This document shows, in pieces, positions 1 through 8,856 of a stretch of 35,496 nucleotides of DNA. Every line of letters begins with the position of its first letter. Position 1 is the stretch's first letter. The stretch is from the NCBI GenBank assembly GCA_027493055.1, contig JAPUDO010000122.1, positions 1 through 35,496 of the forward strand, read 5' to 3'. The notes beneath the pieces were generated by a model. The model was not told the DNA's origin and did no database searches. It saw nothing but the letters and a program-made list of their open reading frames with translations. A program made the position numbers and the translations under genes. The DNA comes from Niabella sp. Lineage in GTDB: Bacteria > Bacteroidota > Bacteroidia > Chitinophagales > Chitinophagaceae.

Positions 1-1
1 G

Positions 2-934
2 GATATTGCAGGATATAATTATACAGAGAGCCGGTATGTAAGCGACCATAAAAAATATCCTCAACGGGTGATATACGGAAGTGAGAACCGCCATGATTTC
101 GGAGCCTGGAAAGCGGTGACAGATAATGAGCATATTTTCGGACAGTTTCTCTGGACGGGTATCGACTACCTTGGTGAATCAGGGAGATGGCCGTCGAGAG
201 GGTTTTATTCGGGGTTGCTGGATTTTGGCGGATTCATTAAACCCCGTGGCTATTTCAGGCAGTCACTCTGGGGCGAAAAGCCTATGGTGTATATAGGCAC
301 TTATCTTGTAAGAGGAAGTAATGTTCCGAAAGATGTTTTGTCGCAGACAGAAGGAAAAAAAGAAGCGTCGCTGTCGATGGATGCCTGGTCGGGCTGGAAT
401 TATAAGGAAGGACAAACCATACGCGTGGTATGCTATACCAATGCATCCAAAGCCAGGCTGACACTTAACGGCAAGCAAATCGGCGAGACAAAAAATTACG
501 ATAACAAAACGGGAATTATTTACTGGGATGTGCCTTATGAGCCCGGTGAATTAAAAGCAGAAGGGATAGACGAAACCAGCAAAACTATTGCTGTTTATAT
601 TGTAAAAACATCAGAGGCGCCGTATAAAATAAAAGTGATCTCTAATTCAGATAATAATAAAGATCAGGTAGCTCAGGTGGCAGTACAGGTTGTAGATAAA
701 AATGGTGTGCCCGTAACGAATGCTGATGTAGATATTACCTGTACTATAACAGGAGGTGGGACTTTGTTGGGTCTTGAAGCGGGGGATAACAGCGATATGG
801 GTGATTATACCGATAATAAACAAAGAACTTTCCGTGGCCGCCTGGTATCCTATATAAAGAAGAAGAGAAAAGCAGAAACAGTAAAAGTAGTATTCAGCGC
901 CTCTTCTATAAAACCCGTTACAGTAGTATTATAA
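2..934 (+). CDS. GH2 beta-glycosidase (beta-galactosidase-like), C-terminal part; 5' end outside window
   Basis: The open frame runs in from the left edge (first complete codon at base 2), so the N-terminal sugar-binding domain and the acid/base region are missing here. Visible is the end of the GH2 TIM barrel: a GYNYTES segment, then VIYGSEN, whose Glu (codon 83-85) sits where GH2 enzymes carry the nucleophile, then FLWTGIDYLGE, a usual GH2 barrel-end motif. After it come a DUF4982-like beta-sandwich (around bases 400-600) and a terminal Ig-like domain with a GGGTLLGLEAGDN segment. The layout matches the complete GH2 at 26352-28733. It ends 17 bases from the stop of the convergent HTCS gene. 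It probably removes beta-linked galactose or a related sugar from oligosaccharides; substrate is inferred only. Confidence 0.88.
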   Translation, partial: DIAGYNYTESRYVSDHKKYPQRVIYGSENRHDFGAWKAVTDNEHIFGQFLWTGIDYLGESGRWPSRGFYSGLLDFGGFIKPRGYFRQSLWGEKPMVYIGTYLVRGSNVPKDVLSQTEGKKEASLSMDAWSGWNYKEGQTIRVVCYTNASKARLTLNGKQIGETKNYDNKTGIIYWDVPYEPGELKAEGIDETSKTIAVYIVKTSEAPYKIKVISNSDNNKDQVAQVAVQVVDKNGVPVTNADVDITCTITGGGTLLGLEAGDNSDMGDYTDNKQRTFRGRLVSYIKKKRKAETVKVVFSASSIKPVTVVL

Positions 935-951
935 AACAAAGAAAATACACT

Positions 952-3900
952 TTAAAGATCTCCATCCTTAGCAATGTAATCTTTAGGTGTTTGCCCGAAT
1001 TGTTTTTTAAAGCATTTTGTAAAATATCCGGGATCAGTAAACCCTACTTCGTAGCAGATCTCTGAAATATTACCTTTGTTAGTAGAGAGTAAATGCGCTG
1101 CTTTTTTGAGCCTTAACGTCTTAATAAAATCGTTGGGAGATAATCCGGTTATATTCTTTATTTTCCTGTATAATGCAGATCGCCCCATAGCCATGTCCTT
1201 TGCAAACTGATCGATCGTGTAGTCTGCATTATTGATGTTTTTCTCAATCAGTTCCATGGCATCAGAAAGGAATAGAGAATCAATGGAAGTTACTGTTACT
1301 TCTCCTGGTTCTACATTAATTTCCTTTTGAAAATATTTTCTAAGTGTTTCCCTGCTTTCCAGAAGTCGCTTTACCTGTGCTATAAGAACATCATGATGAA
1401 ACGGTTTTACCATATATATATCCGCGCCTGTCTCAAGCCCTTTTATTTGTTGCTCTTTTTGATCTACAGCGGTTAACATAATAATAGGTATATGGCAGGT
1501 GGCGATATTTGATTTTATTTTTTCACAAAATTCATTGCCGTCCATTTCAGGCATTAAAACGTCGGTTATAATGATGTCCGGATTATTCGATAGCGCTTTT
1601 TCCAGTCCTTCAAATCCGTCGGCTGCTTCTACTATTTGGTAAATGTTAGAAAAGCAGTTGAACAAATATCTCCTGATTTCAGGGTTGTCATCAACTATAA
1701 GCAGTTTATAACTGTTATGGGGCGCTGTGTTTTGCAGCTCTTTTTCAACAGGGTATACTGGTATTGTGAATGTATTGTGTTCGATGGGCCCCGTGTTGTG
1801 TTGCAAATGAATTTCTGATGACGAATAGGAAGCCTTATTAATAGGAATAGTTACCTGGAAGGTTGAGCCTTTATTGACTTCTGACATAACAGCAATAGAG
1901 CCATGGTGTAATTTTACCAGCTTCTCAACTAACGATAGTCCTATACCATAACCGTATTGTTTTTGATTGGTGCTGGTATTGGCCTGGTAAAACGGCTCGA
2001 ATATATGATCAACCTGGTTTTTAGGGATACCATACCCGGTGTCTTCAATTGAAATAGTTAATTCGCTATTGTTTGCATGGGTTAATTTTAATCTGATTTC
2101 TCCCTGGGAAGGTGTATAGGTAATGGCGTTATATAGCAGGTTGTTTAATATTTTCTCCAGTTTGTCCCAGTCGCACCAGGCGTAAAGAACAGGTTTGTCG
2201 GTAGTAAAGAATAACCGGATATGCTTTCCCTCTGCCAATGCCGCAAATGAGTCTTTGATCATCTCAATGAAACGAATAACTTCTCCTTCCGAAACCGATA
2301 ACGTTAGTTTGTTGCTCTCAACTTTTCTGAAATCCATTAACTGGTTGATCAGCCGGAACAAATGGTCAATATTATTACGTATAAAGGATAAATTTTCTTT
2401 TGTTATATGGTCGGCAAGAGGAGATATTTTACTGGACAGCTGTTCAAGCGGCCCTAAAATAAGGGTCAGTGGTGTTCTGAACTCATGTGATATATTGGTG
2501 AAATAACCAAGCTTTAACTCTTCAAGTTCTTTTATTTTTTCTTTTTCCATTTGCTCCATCTCAAGCCTGTTTTTTAATCGTTCCCGTTCAAGCATATATC
2601 GGATAAGTTGATAAAGACCTGATATTAAAACGACGAAGTAAATAGCATAGGCCCACCATCTTTTCCATAATGGCGTTTCTACAAATATTGTAAATAGGGT
2701 TTCAGGCTGCGACCATACGCCAAGGGCATTGGTTGCTTTTGCCTTTAGAACGTAGTTGCCGGGCTTTAAATTCGCATAAGATGCGTATCGCTGATCTGCA
2801 TTTCTATAAACCCAATCCTGATCAAAGCCTTCTAATTTATAAGCGTAGGAAACCTGTTGCGAGATGCTGTAGTCAGTAGACGAAAACGAAAATGAAAACC
2901 CAATATCCTTGTAGGTAAGGACAGCGCTTCGTTTTGACCAGTCTATTTTTGCGGGGGTTTTTTGCTGGGTGTTCCTGGCCGAAACCTGGAATTCAGACAA
3001 CAGGATTGGAAAATGCTTTGATGTAGTTGGGATGCTATCCGGATGAAAGCTGAAAAATCCACTCATTCCCCCGAAATAGAGGTACCCGTCGCTATCTTTA
3101 GCTAATCCCATTGTGTAGTTTTCTTTTGTGATATTTCCAAATGGGAATTGATAGTTCAGGAAGCTTGCATTGTGCGGTATAAATTTGCAAATACTGTTAA
3201 TAGTGGACAGCCATAAATTACCTTTATGATCTTCCAATATACCGGCAACGTGAAAACCCTGGCTTGAGTTAGAATTGGGAAGAGGAGTATAGGATATAAA
3301 TTCGCTACTGTGCTGCTTACTGTTTTTGACCTGCCTTAACAGGTTTAGCCCGTTAGTAGTTCCTATCCATAATTTACCGTCTCTACTACAGTATAGCGAA
3401 GCCACATAGTTGCTGGACAGGCTCTTTATATCGGAAGGGTTATGATTATACCTGACTGGCTGATTGGTTATATTACCTGCTTTAAATTTCACCAAACCGC
3501 CTCCCCAGGTACCTACCCATATATTGCCCTGTAAATCTTCTGTAATGTCGAATACGTTTTCGTATTGATTAGGTTCGATATAGTCCTTGTAATCTGCAGT
3601 CCGCTTCTTTTTGGAAGAGAGCAATGAGGAGGACAGGGTTTGATCTTTTTCGTTCCAGGTAAAGAGCCCATGAATGGTACCAATCCATATCAGTCCGGTT
3701 CCGTCCCTGTGAATCTTTCTGATAGTTACTTCCGGGAGCTTTTTTAGCATAGGCGGTAATTCAAGGAATCTCCGGTTTATGTAATCATATACCCTGATTC
3801 CTTTTTTTGTTCCTATCCATATTGTTCTTGAATCAAAGGCAAATAAACTTTGCACTTTCCTTTTTTCAATATCCCTGGTTGTATCTGCCAGGGTAAAAAA

Positions 3901-5127
3901 ATGGTCGTTTTGCTGATGGATAGTTTTTTCCTTCGCAATATTGATCCCCCCCGAACCTCCTATTAATATAAGCGGATCTCCGTTAATGACCCACGGCAAT
4001 ATCGCTGCCACATTATTGTTGGAGATACTTTGCCTGTTGACCGGGTTGTTTTGAAAATGATGAAAATTTTCAAAAGAGGTTACAATCTTACTAAGGCCGT
4101 TATAGGTACCTGCCCATAAGGTTCCCGAATGATCGACAAGTGTCGTAAATACTTCATTCTGTACAAGACTGTTAGGATTATGAGGAGTATGCTGGAAATA
4201 TTTAATCAAAATATCGTCGGTTCCGGTATTGAGAGAAAGCATATTTAAACCACCGCCTCTTGTTCCGATCCAGATATTTTGAGTTTTGTCTTCTGTAACA
4301 GAGCGTACATCGTTATGTGATATGCTGTAAGGGGAATAAGGATGATAGGTAAACCTGGTATATGCTTCGTTTTGGATTAATTGCGTAGGCTCTGTTGTTT
4401 TAATTTTAATTAGTCCCTGCCTTGTGCCTATCCATAGATTTTTATGAGAATCTTTATAAATAACATTAATAATATCATTAGGGAAACAGGTCGCCTGGTA
4501 TTTCAGTTCTCCTTTCGGGCCCAGGGTAAATTCAAGCAAGCCTTTATCTGTTCCGATATACAGCTTTTGACCCTTATCTTCATATAAACAATGGATTGTT
4601 TTGTTCTTTAAGGGCTCACTTGCCAGGTTGGATAATGACCTCTCCTTTTGGGCATACCTGGTTAATCCTTTTTCCTTTGATGCGATCCAAATGAGATCTC
4701 CTTTTCCCGATAGGGCGCTGATACTACAGTTTTTAAATTGCTCCAGGATCGGATACTTGCTATACTCTTTAATGAATTTTCTGTTTACAGGGTCATAAAT
4801 GTTTAACCCACTTGATGTTCCAATAATTAACCGGCCTTCATAATCTGCCTGTATGCTGGTGATCACATCATTGGATAGAGCCTCTGTTTTTTCTCTGGAG
4901 TGATATTGCCGGAAGCTGTATCCGTCAAATCTGTTCAGGCCATTTTGCGTACCCAACCATAAAGTGCCCCGGAAGTCCTGGAAAATACAGGTAATTGAAT
5001 TATTCGACAGGCCGTTTATATCAGTATAGGTAGTAAAATTAACAAGACTGTTTTGGGCATATCCCGTTATCAGGAATGTCAATGCCTGTATAATTAAAAG
5101 GACAGTTTTTTGATATGTGTAAATCAT
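952..5127 (-). CDS. Hybrid two-component system (HTCS) sensor/transcription regulator
   Basis: This 1391-residue protein joins sensor, kinase, receiver and DNA-binding domain in one inner-membrane chain, the usual PUL regulator of Bacteroidota. Order: signal peptide (1-25); a periplasmic sensor of about 14 Reg_prop blades with repeated WIGT..GL motifs, consistent with two seven-bladed propellers; a Y_Y_Y domain (about 750-815); a membrane helix (about 823-845); HisKA with NISHEFRTPL, phospho-acceptor His881; HATPase_c with DTGYGIP and YGYGIGLSLV; a receiver (about 1142-1255) with acidic pair Asp1146/1147 and phospho-acceptor Asp1189 in DIIITDVLMPEMDG; and a C-terminal AraC-type HTH. All catalytic motifs look intact. 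It is divergent from the GH105 gene, so it most likely senses a degradation product in the periplasm and activates the 5444-16593 operon. The ligand cannot be read from sequence. Confidence 0.95.
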   Translation of the reverse strand: MIYTYQKTVLLIIQALTFLITGYAQNSLVNFTTYTDINGLSNNSITCIFQDFRGTLWLGTQNGLNRFDGYSFRQYHSREKTEALSNDVITSIQADYEGRLIIGTSSGLNIYDPVNRKFIKEYSKYPILEQFKNCSISALSGKGDLIWIASKEKGLTRYAQKERSLSNLASEPLKNKTIHCLYEDKGQKLYIGTDKGLLEFTLGPKGELKYQATCFPNDIINVIYKDSHKNLWIGTRQGLIKIKTTEPTQLIQNEAYTRFTYHPYSPYSISHNDVRSVTEDKTQNIWIGTRGGGLNMLSLNTGTDDILIKYFQHTPHNPNSLVQNEVFTTLVDHSGTLWAGTYNGLSKIVTSFENFHHFQNNPVNRQSISNNNVAAILPWVINGDPLILIGGSGGINIAKEKTIHQQNDHFFTLADTTRDIEKRKVQSLFAFDSRTIWIGTKKGIRVYDYINRRFLELPPMLKKLPEVTIRKIHRDGTGLIWIGTIHGLFTWNEKDQTLSSSLLSSKKKRTADYKDYIEPNQYENVFDITEDLQGNIWVGTWGGGLVKFKAGNITNQPVRYNHNPSDIKSLSSNYVASLYCSRDGKLWIGTTNGLNLLRQVKNSKQHSSEFISYTPLPNSNSSQGFHVAGILEDHKGNLWLSTINSICKFIPHNASFLNYQFPFGNITKENYTMGLAKDSDGYLYFGGMSGFFSFHPDSIPTTSKHFPILLSEFQVSARNTQQKTPAKIDWSKRSAVLTYKDIGFSFSFSSTDYSISQQVSYAYKLEGFDQDWVYRNADQRYASYANLKPGNYVLKAKATNALGVWSQPETLFTIFVETPLWKRWWAYAIYFVVLISGLYQLIRYMLERERLKNRLEMEQMEKEKIKELEELKLGYFTNISHEFRTPLTLILGPLEQLSSKISPLADHITKENLSFIRNNIDHLFRLINQLMDFRKVESNKLTLSVSEGEVIRFIEMIKDSFAALAEGKHIRLFFTTDKPVLYAWCDWDKLEKILNNLLYNAITYTPSQGEIRLKLTHANNSELTISIEDTGYGIPKNQVDHIFEPFYQANTSTNQKQYGYGIGLSLVEKLVKLHHGSIAVMSEVNKGSTFQVTIPINKASYSSSEIHLQHNTGPIEHNTFTIPVYPVEKELQNTAPHNSYKLLIVDDNPEIRRYLFNCFSNIYQIVEAADGFEGLEKALSNNPDIIITDVLMPEMDGNEFCEKIKSNIATCHIPIIMLTAVDQKEQQIKGLETGADIYMVKPFHHDVLIAQVKRLLESRETLRKYFQKEINVEPGEVTVTSIDSLFLSDAMELIEKNINNADYTIDQFAKDMAMGRSALYRKIKNITGLSPNDFIKTLRLKKAAHLLSTNKGNISEICYEVGFTDPGYFTKCFKKQFGQTPKDYIAKDGDL

Positions 5128-5443
5128 ATTTTTCTTAAAATAATATGAGTAGCAGCCTTTATGAAATTTGTTGAATTTTTATGGAAAGCTGATTGTTTCG
5201 TTTATTATCCAGGGATTAAACTTAGCTTCTTTTATCCGGTAATTTGAGTACAGGAATGTAAGTGTACAATCAGCCCCTGCGATTTAAATGTAAATATCAT
5301 AGAATATCCGCAAATACAATGGATTATTCCTTAAAAGACCGGTTTTTCCCATTTTTTGATCGGAATTTACCAGCCATTTTTTTGATCTGCAGCTACTTTC
5401 GCTGTCCACTTTACTGAAAGTTTTCTATATTAATATTTGTGCA
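5128..5443. promoter_or_regulatory. Divergent intergenic region between HTCS and GH105
   Basis: This 316-base AT-rich gap has no convincing gene. It must hold the promoters of both the HTCS gene (leftward) and the GH105 operon (rightward), and is the expected site of HTCS binding. The only near match to the Bacteroidota -7 box TAnnTTTG that I find on the plus strand is AATATTTG at 5432-5439, only 4 bases before the GTG start, so it may be chance. No match is seen for the leftward gene. The sequence GTAC occurs twice, at the ends of a short AT-rich stretch near 5250-5266, but I cannot call an operator from that. Confidence 0.5.
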
Positions 5444-6583
5444 GTGAAAAAGTATAACGAAGCCATAGTAATTCTATTAGTCATTGTTTTTTGCAGGGAA
5501 GTTTCCAGCGCTCAATCGGCTCATACAGGTAAGGATTTTATTAAAAGAATTATGACCAGGGTTTGCGACTATCAGTTAAATCATTTAAAGGATAGCACGG
5601 TAATGGCTAACGGTATTATAGAGGCAGTCCCTTCCAATGGATGGGTGAGAGGTGTCTTTTTTACAGGCGTGCTTTCAACATTTGAAAGTACCGGGGAACA
5701 AAAATACTTCCGGAAAGCAATGCAATGGGCGGAAAGGAATAACTGGAACCTTGGGCCAAAACTTCGGCACGCAGACGACCAGGTGGTTGCTCAAACCTAC
5801 ATACAGCTATATGAAATAAAGCCTGATCCTAAAATGATAGCGCATTGTTCTCACGTTTTTGACCAAATTGTGGCAAATCCTATGTTTGGCCAACAGGTAG
5901 GATGGTCTAAAGATAATAATTGGTCATGGAGTGATGCTCTATTTATGGCGCCCCCCGCTTTTGCTATGCTAAGCAAGGTTACAAACGAAGAGAAATATAT
6001 TGCAATAATGGATAGTATGTGGTGGGAAACTTCAGACTATCTGTATGATGAGTCTGATAGCTTGTATTACAGGGACATAAATTACAAGCCGGTGAAACAT
6101 GGTAAATATGTAAAAGAACCAAATGGGAGAAAAGTATTCTGGAGCAGAGGTAATGGATGGGTACTGGCCGGACTTGCAAGAACTTTGGCTTACATGTCTT
6201 TATCATACAAAAACAGGAGCAGATTTGAAAAGCAATTCCTGGAAATGGCCTATAAGTTAAAAAACATTCAGCCAAAAGATGGACTATGGCGGAGTAGTTT
6301 ATATGACACAACATCGTACCCCGACCCTGAAACCAGCGGCTCGAGCCTGTTTTGTTTTGCTATGGCATGGGGTATTAACAACAATTTATTACCGGCCGAT
6401 GAGTTCAGACCTGTTGTTTTGAAAACATGGAACGCTTTGGTTAAAAGAGTGAATAGACAGGGTAGGCTGGGATCGGTACAGCGTGTAGGACATAAGCCCA
6501 CAAAAGTATATCCTGGTGATACAAACGAATATGCCGCCGGAGCCTTTTTGAACGCTGCCAATGAAATTTTAAAGATGAAATAG
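5444..6583 (+). CDS. GH105-type unsaturated rhamnogalacturonyl/glucuronyl hydrolase
   Basis: This 379-residue secreted (alpha/alpha)6-barrel enzyme matches the GH88/GH105 superfamily in length and motifs. Family members hydrate the 4,5-unsaturated uronic acid left at the non-reducing end by polysaccharide lyases and so release it. Visible: a signal peptide ending SSAQ (about 1-24); NGWVRGVFFTG (65-75); RHADDQVVAQTY with Asp111/Asp112, the position of the catalytic Asp in this family; WSWSDALFMAPP with Asp164; and the signature WSRGNGWVLAGL (233-244). The start is GTG at 5444, chosen because it gives a complete signal peptide. It is the first gene rightward from the HTCS promoter region and probably heads the 5444-16593 operon. 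I cannot tell whether it prefers a rhamnogalacturonan or a glucuronate product. Its presence implies a lyase acting on the same glycan. Confidence 0.9.
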   Translation: MKKYNEAIVILLVIVFCREVSSAQSAHTGKDFIKRIMTRVCDYQLNHLKDSTVMANGIIEAVPSNGWVRGVFFTGVLSTFESTGEQKYFRKAMQWAERNNWNLGPKLRHADDQVVAQTYIQLYEIKPDPKMIAHCSHVFDQIVANPMFGQQVGWSKDNNWSWSDALFMAPPAFAMLSKVTNEEKYIAIMDSMWWETSDYLYDESDSLYYRDINYKPVKHGKYVKEPNGRKVFWSRGNGWVLAGLARTLAYMSLSYKNRSRFEKQFLEMAYKLKNIQPKDGLWRSSLYDTTSYPDPETSGSSLFCFAMAWGINNNLLPADEFRPVVLKTWNALVKRVNRQGRLGSVQRVGHKPTKVYPGDTNEYAAGAFLNAANEILKMK

Positions 6584-6683
6584 CTTTTAAAAGTTTTTTA
6601 CACAACAGAACAGGATGCTTTGAGGCTGTGTGGGTTGCTGATGTTGTATTATACTTATTTATAATTTTCCTAATTATCTTAAA

Positions 6684-8834
6684 ATGAGATTCTTTTTAAT
6701 AACGGTTTGCTTTTCTCTTTTTCTTAAATGTGCTATTGCTCAGATAGACACAGCCTGTTTTACCAAATGCAGCTGGATGGATCTCAGTTCAGCCGGAACT
6801 ATAGATTGGGCAGTTTTTGGTTACGGACGTCAAAACAGGGATGTACAGGTATCAGCAACAGACTATAAAAAAGGCGGGCAGGGAATAATAAAAGAATTAG
6901 GTATAAAAGGAAACGTTCTGCTGAAAAATGATACCGGGTATGAGCGGATGGTGTGGAATGATGGAACTGTTAATAAGGCAGGAGGCGTTATTGATCCTGC
7001 AGGTATAGGAGTATTCGGAATTATTGCAGCGCTGAGCGATGAAAGTAAATTGATACTTCGGTTTAAACCGCCAGCCGATAGTAAAACGATAAAGGTTTCG
7101 GTGTTCTTCTGGTCATCAGGCGCCGGCATTGCTCATATAAAGAGTGGAAGGAGTGTTACTGACGTTCGGTTTCCGGCCACGGCGGGGGCAATTCAGGTTG
7201 CATTTCACGGAAAAGACCTGCTCGAAGTAGAGCTCAGTCCGCAGCACGGGACGAATTTACAGTTGAAAAGCCTGGCGGCTACTGTTTCTGAAAACAAGCT
7301 TTGGTGGATCAGGGACAACAGGCTTGCCATGTTGTACGCTCCGTTAAGACTATCAGAGATACTAAAATCTGGTTACTCACTTAAAAATATTGACTATTTG
7401 AAAATGGCTACCGACTATGCCGATATAATGATTAAATATGGCAGGGACCGGTATGGAAAAGTTCATAGCCCTTTATTTTCAAATATTCTCACCAGGGAAC
7501 GGCACCCGCAATCCACACCTTACCCTCTTTTTGCTCCGGCGTCTCAAACAGTTTCAAATTCAGGAGCGCTGTCTCTACCTGATTCAATAGTTCCTGCCGG
7601 GAATCCTTATCACAAATTTAATTACAACGTGATTTTAAACTATCCCCAGGGGTTAGGAAAGGAAGGCCCTCACAAAATTACTTTGTTTGGATCTGACCCA
7701 ATAGAGGACAAAGCGCTTTATGACCTGTTGTTTCAACTTTCATCGATCACAGGAAACCCGAAATATGAAACGGCAGCCAGCCAGGCTATAAATTACTGGT
7801 TTAAGCATACTCAGTCTTCTACTGGTCTGTACCCATGGGGAGAACACATGGGTTGGGATCTGTTCAATGACTGTCCGCTTTATTTTAAAGGACCTTCTCA
7901 ATTTTTCTTTGAAGCCAATTACCATGAGGTGAGAGATTTTGTTCCGTTTTTGAAATTATTAACTGCTATCAAACCCGCACCAGGAGACGCTGTTTCACCG
8001 TTGGATAAATATGCTACGGGTATATGGAAGGCTCATTTCTGGAATAAGGAAAAGGCTTATTATAACAGGCATGGAGATTATAATGGTATGGTAAGCCAGC
8101 AGGGAGAGCTGGGCGCTTTCCCTGCACATTTGGCCTTTTACCTGAGGGTTTGGTGTGCGGCTTATTTGCATTCAGAAAATATCCGGTTTAAAAGTGAGTT
8201 AGCGGGTTATTTCAGAGCGGTATTAAAAATGTCATTGGAACGCTGTGAAAAATATGGGTTTTACCCATTCGATTTATCTGTAGATCTGAAAGGTAAAGAT
8301 CCGGGAAAGGAAATACCCCCGCAGTCTGTTCGGTTAGCACATCATTGCGTGTGGCTTGCAAAGCAACTCGAACAACAACTTCCGGATGTTGCGGAAAATT
8401 TACGCGTTCTCGCCCGGTATCATCTGGGAAACCAGGCAGAAGAAGAGACCTTGAAAAATCTGGCCTGGGCAGAACAACTGGATGATATAGACTTCATACA
8501 GGGCCTGCGTAAAGCAGGAAATATACCCAGGCCGGGAAACATTAAAGATTTTTCCAATGAGGTGCAGTCAGAAGAATTTGCAAAAGAAATTCTTTTGAAT
8601 GTATTATATGCAAAGCAAACCGGTAATAATGAATACCTCAGGCTGGCGGAGCACTACGCCAGGATTGCAGCCAAAGTCTTTTTTGATGAGAAATCTCCCT
8701 TGCCAACAGCATTTGCCAATGGTATAAGATCCCGTACGCTTAAAGGACTGGATTTTCCGGATTTTTATTTCAACGGATCGAAGTTGATGAGGGCATTCGC
8801 CTGTTTGGGCCAGGCATTGAAAGAAAAAAAATAA
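6684..8834 (+). CDS. Unclassified secreted protein: N-terminal beta-sandwich plus probable alpha/alpha-toroid domain
   Basis: I do not recognise a named family. The 716-residue protein has a signal peptide ending AIAQ (about 1-20). The N-terminal part (about 25-205) is rich in beta-type segments, with an IDWAVFGYGRQNRD motif resembling carbohydrate-binding beta-sandwiches attached to secreted enzymes. From about 210 the sequence turns helical and repetitive, with GRDRYGKVHSPLFSNILTRE (about 253-272), WGEHMGWDLFND (about 385-396) and several Trp/Tyr/His-rich segments. This resembles (alpha/alpha) toroids of polysaccharide lyases and related glycosidases. The last third continues in helices. 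It follows GH105 by 100 bases and precedes the GH2 gene by 22, so it is probably cotranscribed. A lyase or exo-glycosidase role is inferred from fold impression and context. A non-catalytic role is possible. Confidence 0.8.
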   Translation: MRFFLITVCFSLFLKCAIAQIDTACFTKCSWMDLSSAGTIDWAVFGYGRQNRDVQVSATDYKKGGQGIIKELGIKGNVLLKNDTGYERMVWNDGTVNKAGGVIDPAGIGVFGIIAALSDESKLILRFKPPADSKTIKVSVFFWSSGAGIAHIKSGRSVTDVRFPATAGAIQVAFHGKDLLEVELSPQHGTNLQLKSLAATVSENKLWWIRDNRLAMLYAPLRLSEILKSGYSLKNIDYLKMATDYADIMIKYGRDRYGKVHSPLFSNILTRERHPQSTPYPLFAPASQTVSNSGALSLPDSIVPAGNPYHKFNYNVILNYPQGLGKEGPHKITLFGSDPIEDKALYDLLFQLSSITGNPKYETAASQAINYWFKHTQSSTGLYPWGEHMGWDLFNDCPLYFKGPSQFFFEANYHEVRDFVPFLKLLTAIKPAPGDAVSPLDKYATGIWKAHFWNKEKAYYNRHGDYNGMVSQQGELGAFPAHLAFYLRVWCAAYLHSENIRFKSELAGYFRAVLKMSLERCEKYGFYPFDLSVDLKGKDPGKEIPPQSVRLAHHCVWLAKQLEQQLPDVAENLRVLARYHLGNQAEEETLKNLAWAEQLDDIDFIQGLRKAGNIPRPGNIKDFSNEVQSEEFAKEILLNVLYAKQTGNNEYLRLAEHYARIAAKVFFDEKSPLPTAFANGIRSRTLKGLDFPDFYFNGSKLMRAFACLGQALKEKK

Positions 8835-8856
8835 ATCAATAATAAAATCACTTTTA

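Noticed and set aside
952-5127. Repeated WIGT-type motifs in the HTCS as a DNA repeat or unusual feature
   Set aside because: They are ordinary Reg_prop propeller blades of HTCS sensors.
6584-6605. CTTTTAAAAG followed by T-run as a terminator after GH105
   Set aside because: The palindrome is purely AT-rich apart from its ends and has no room for a loop, so a stable hairpin is unlikely.
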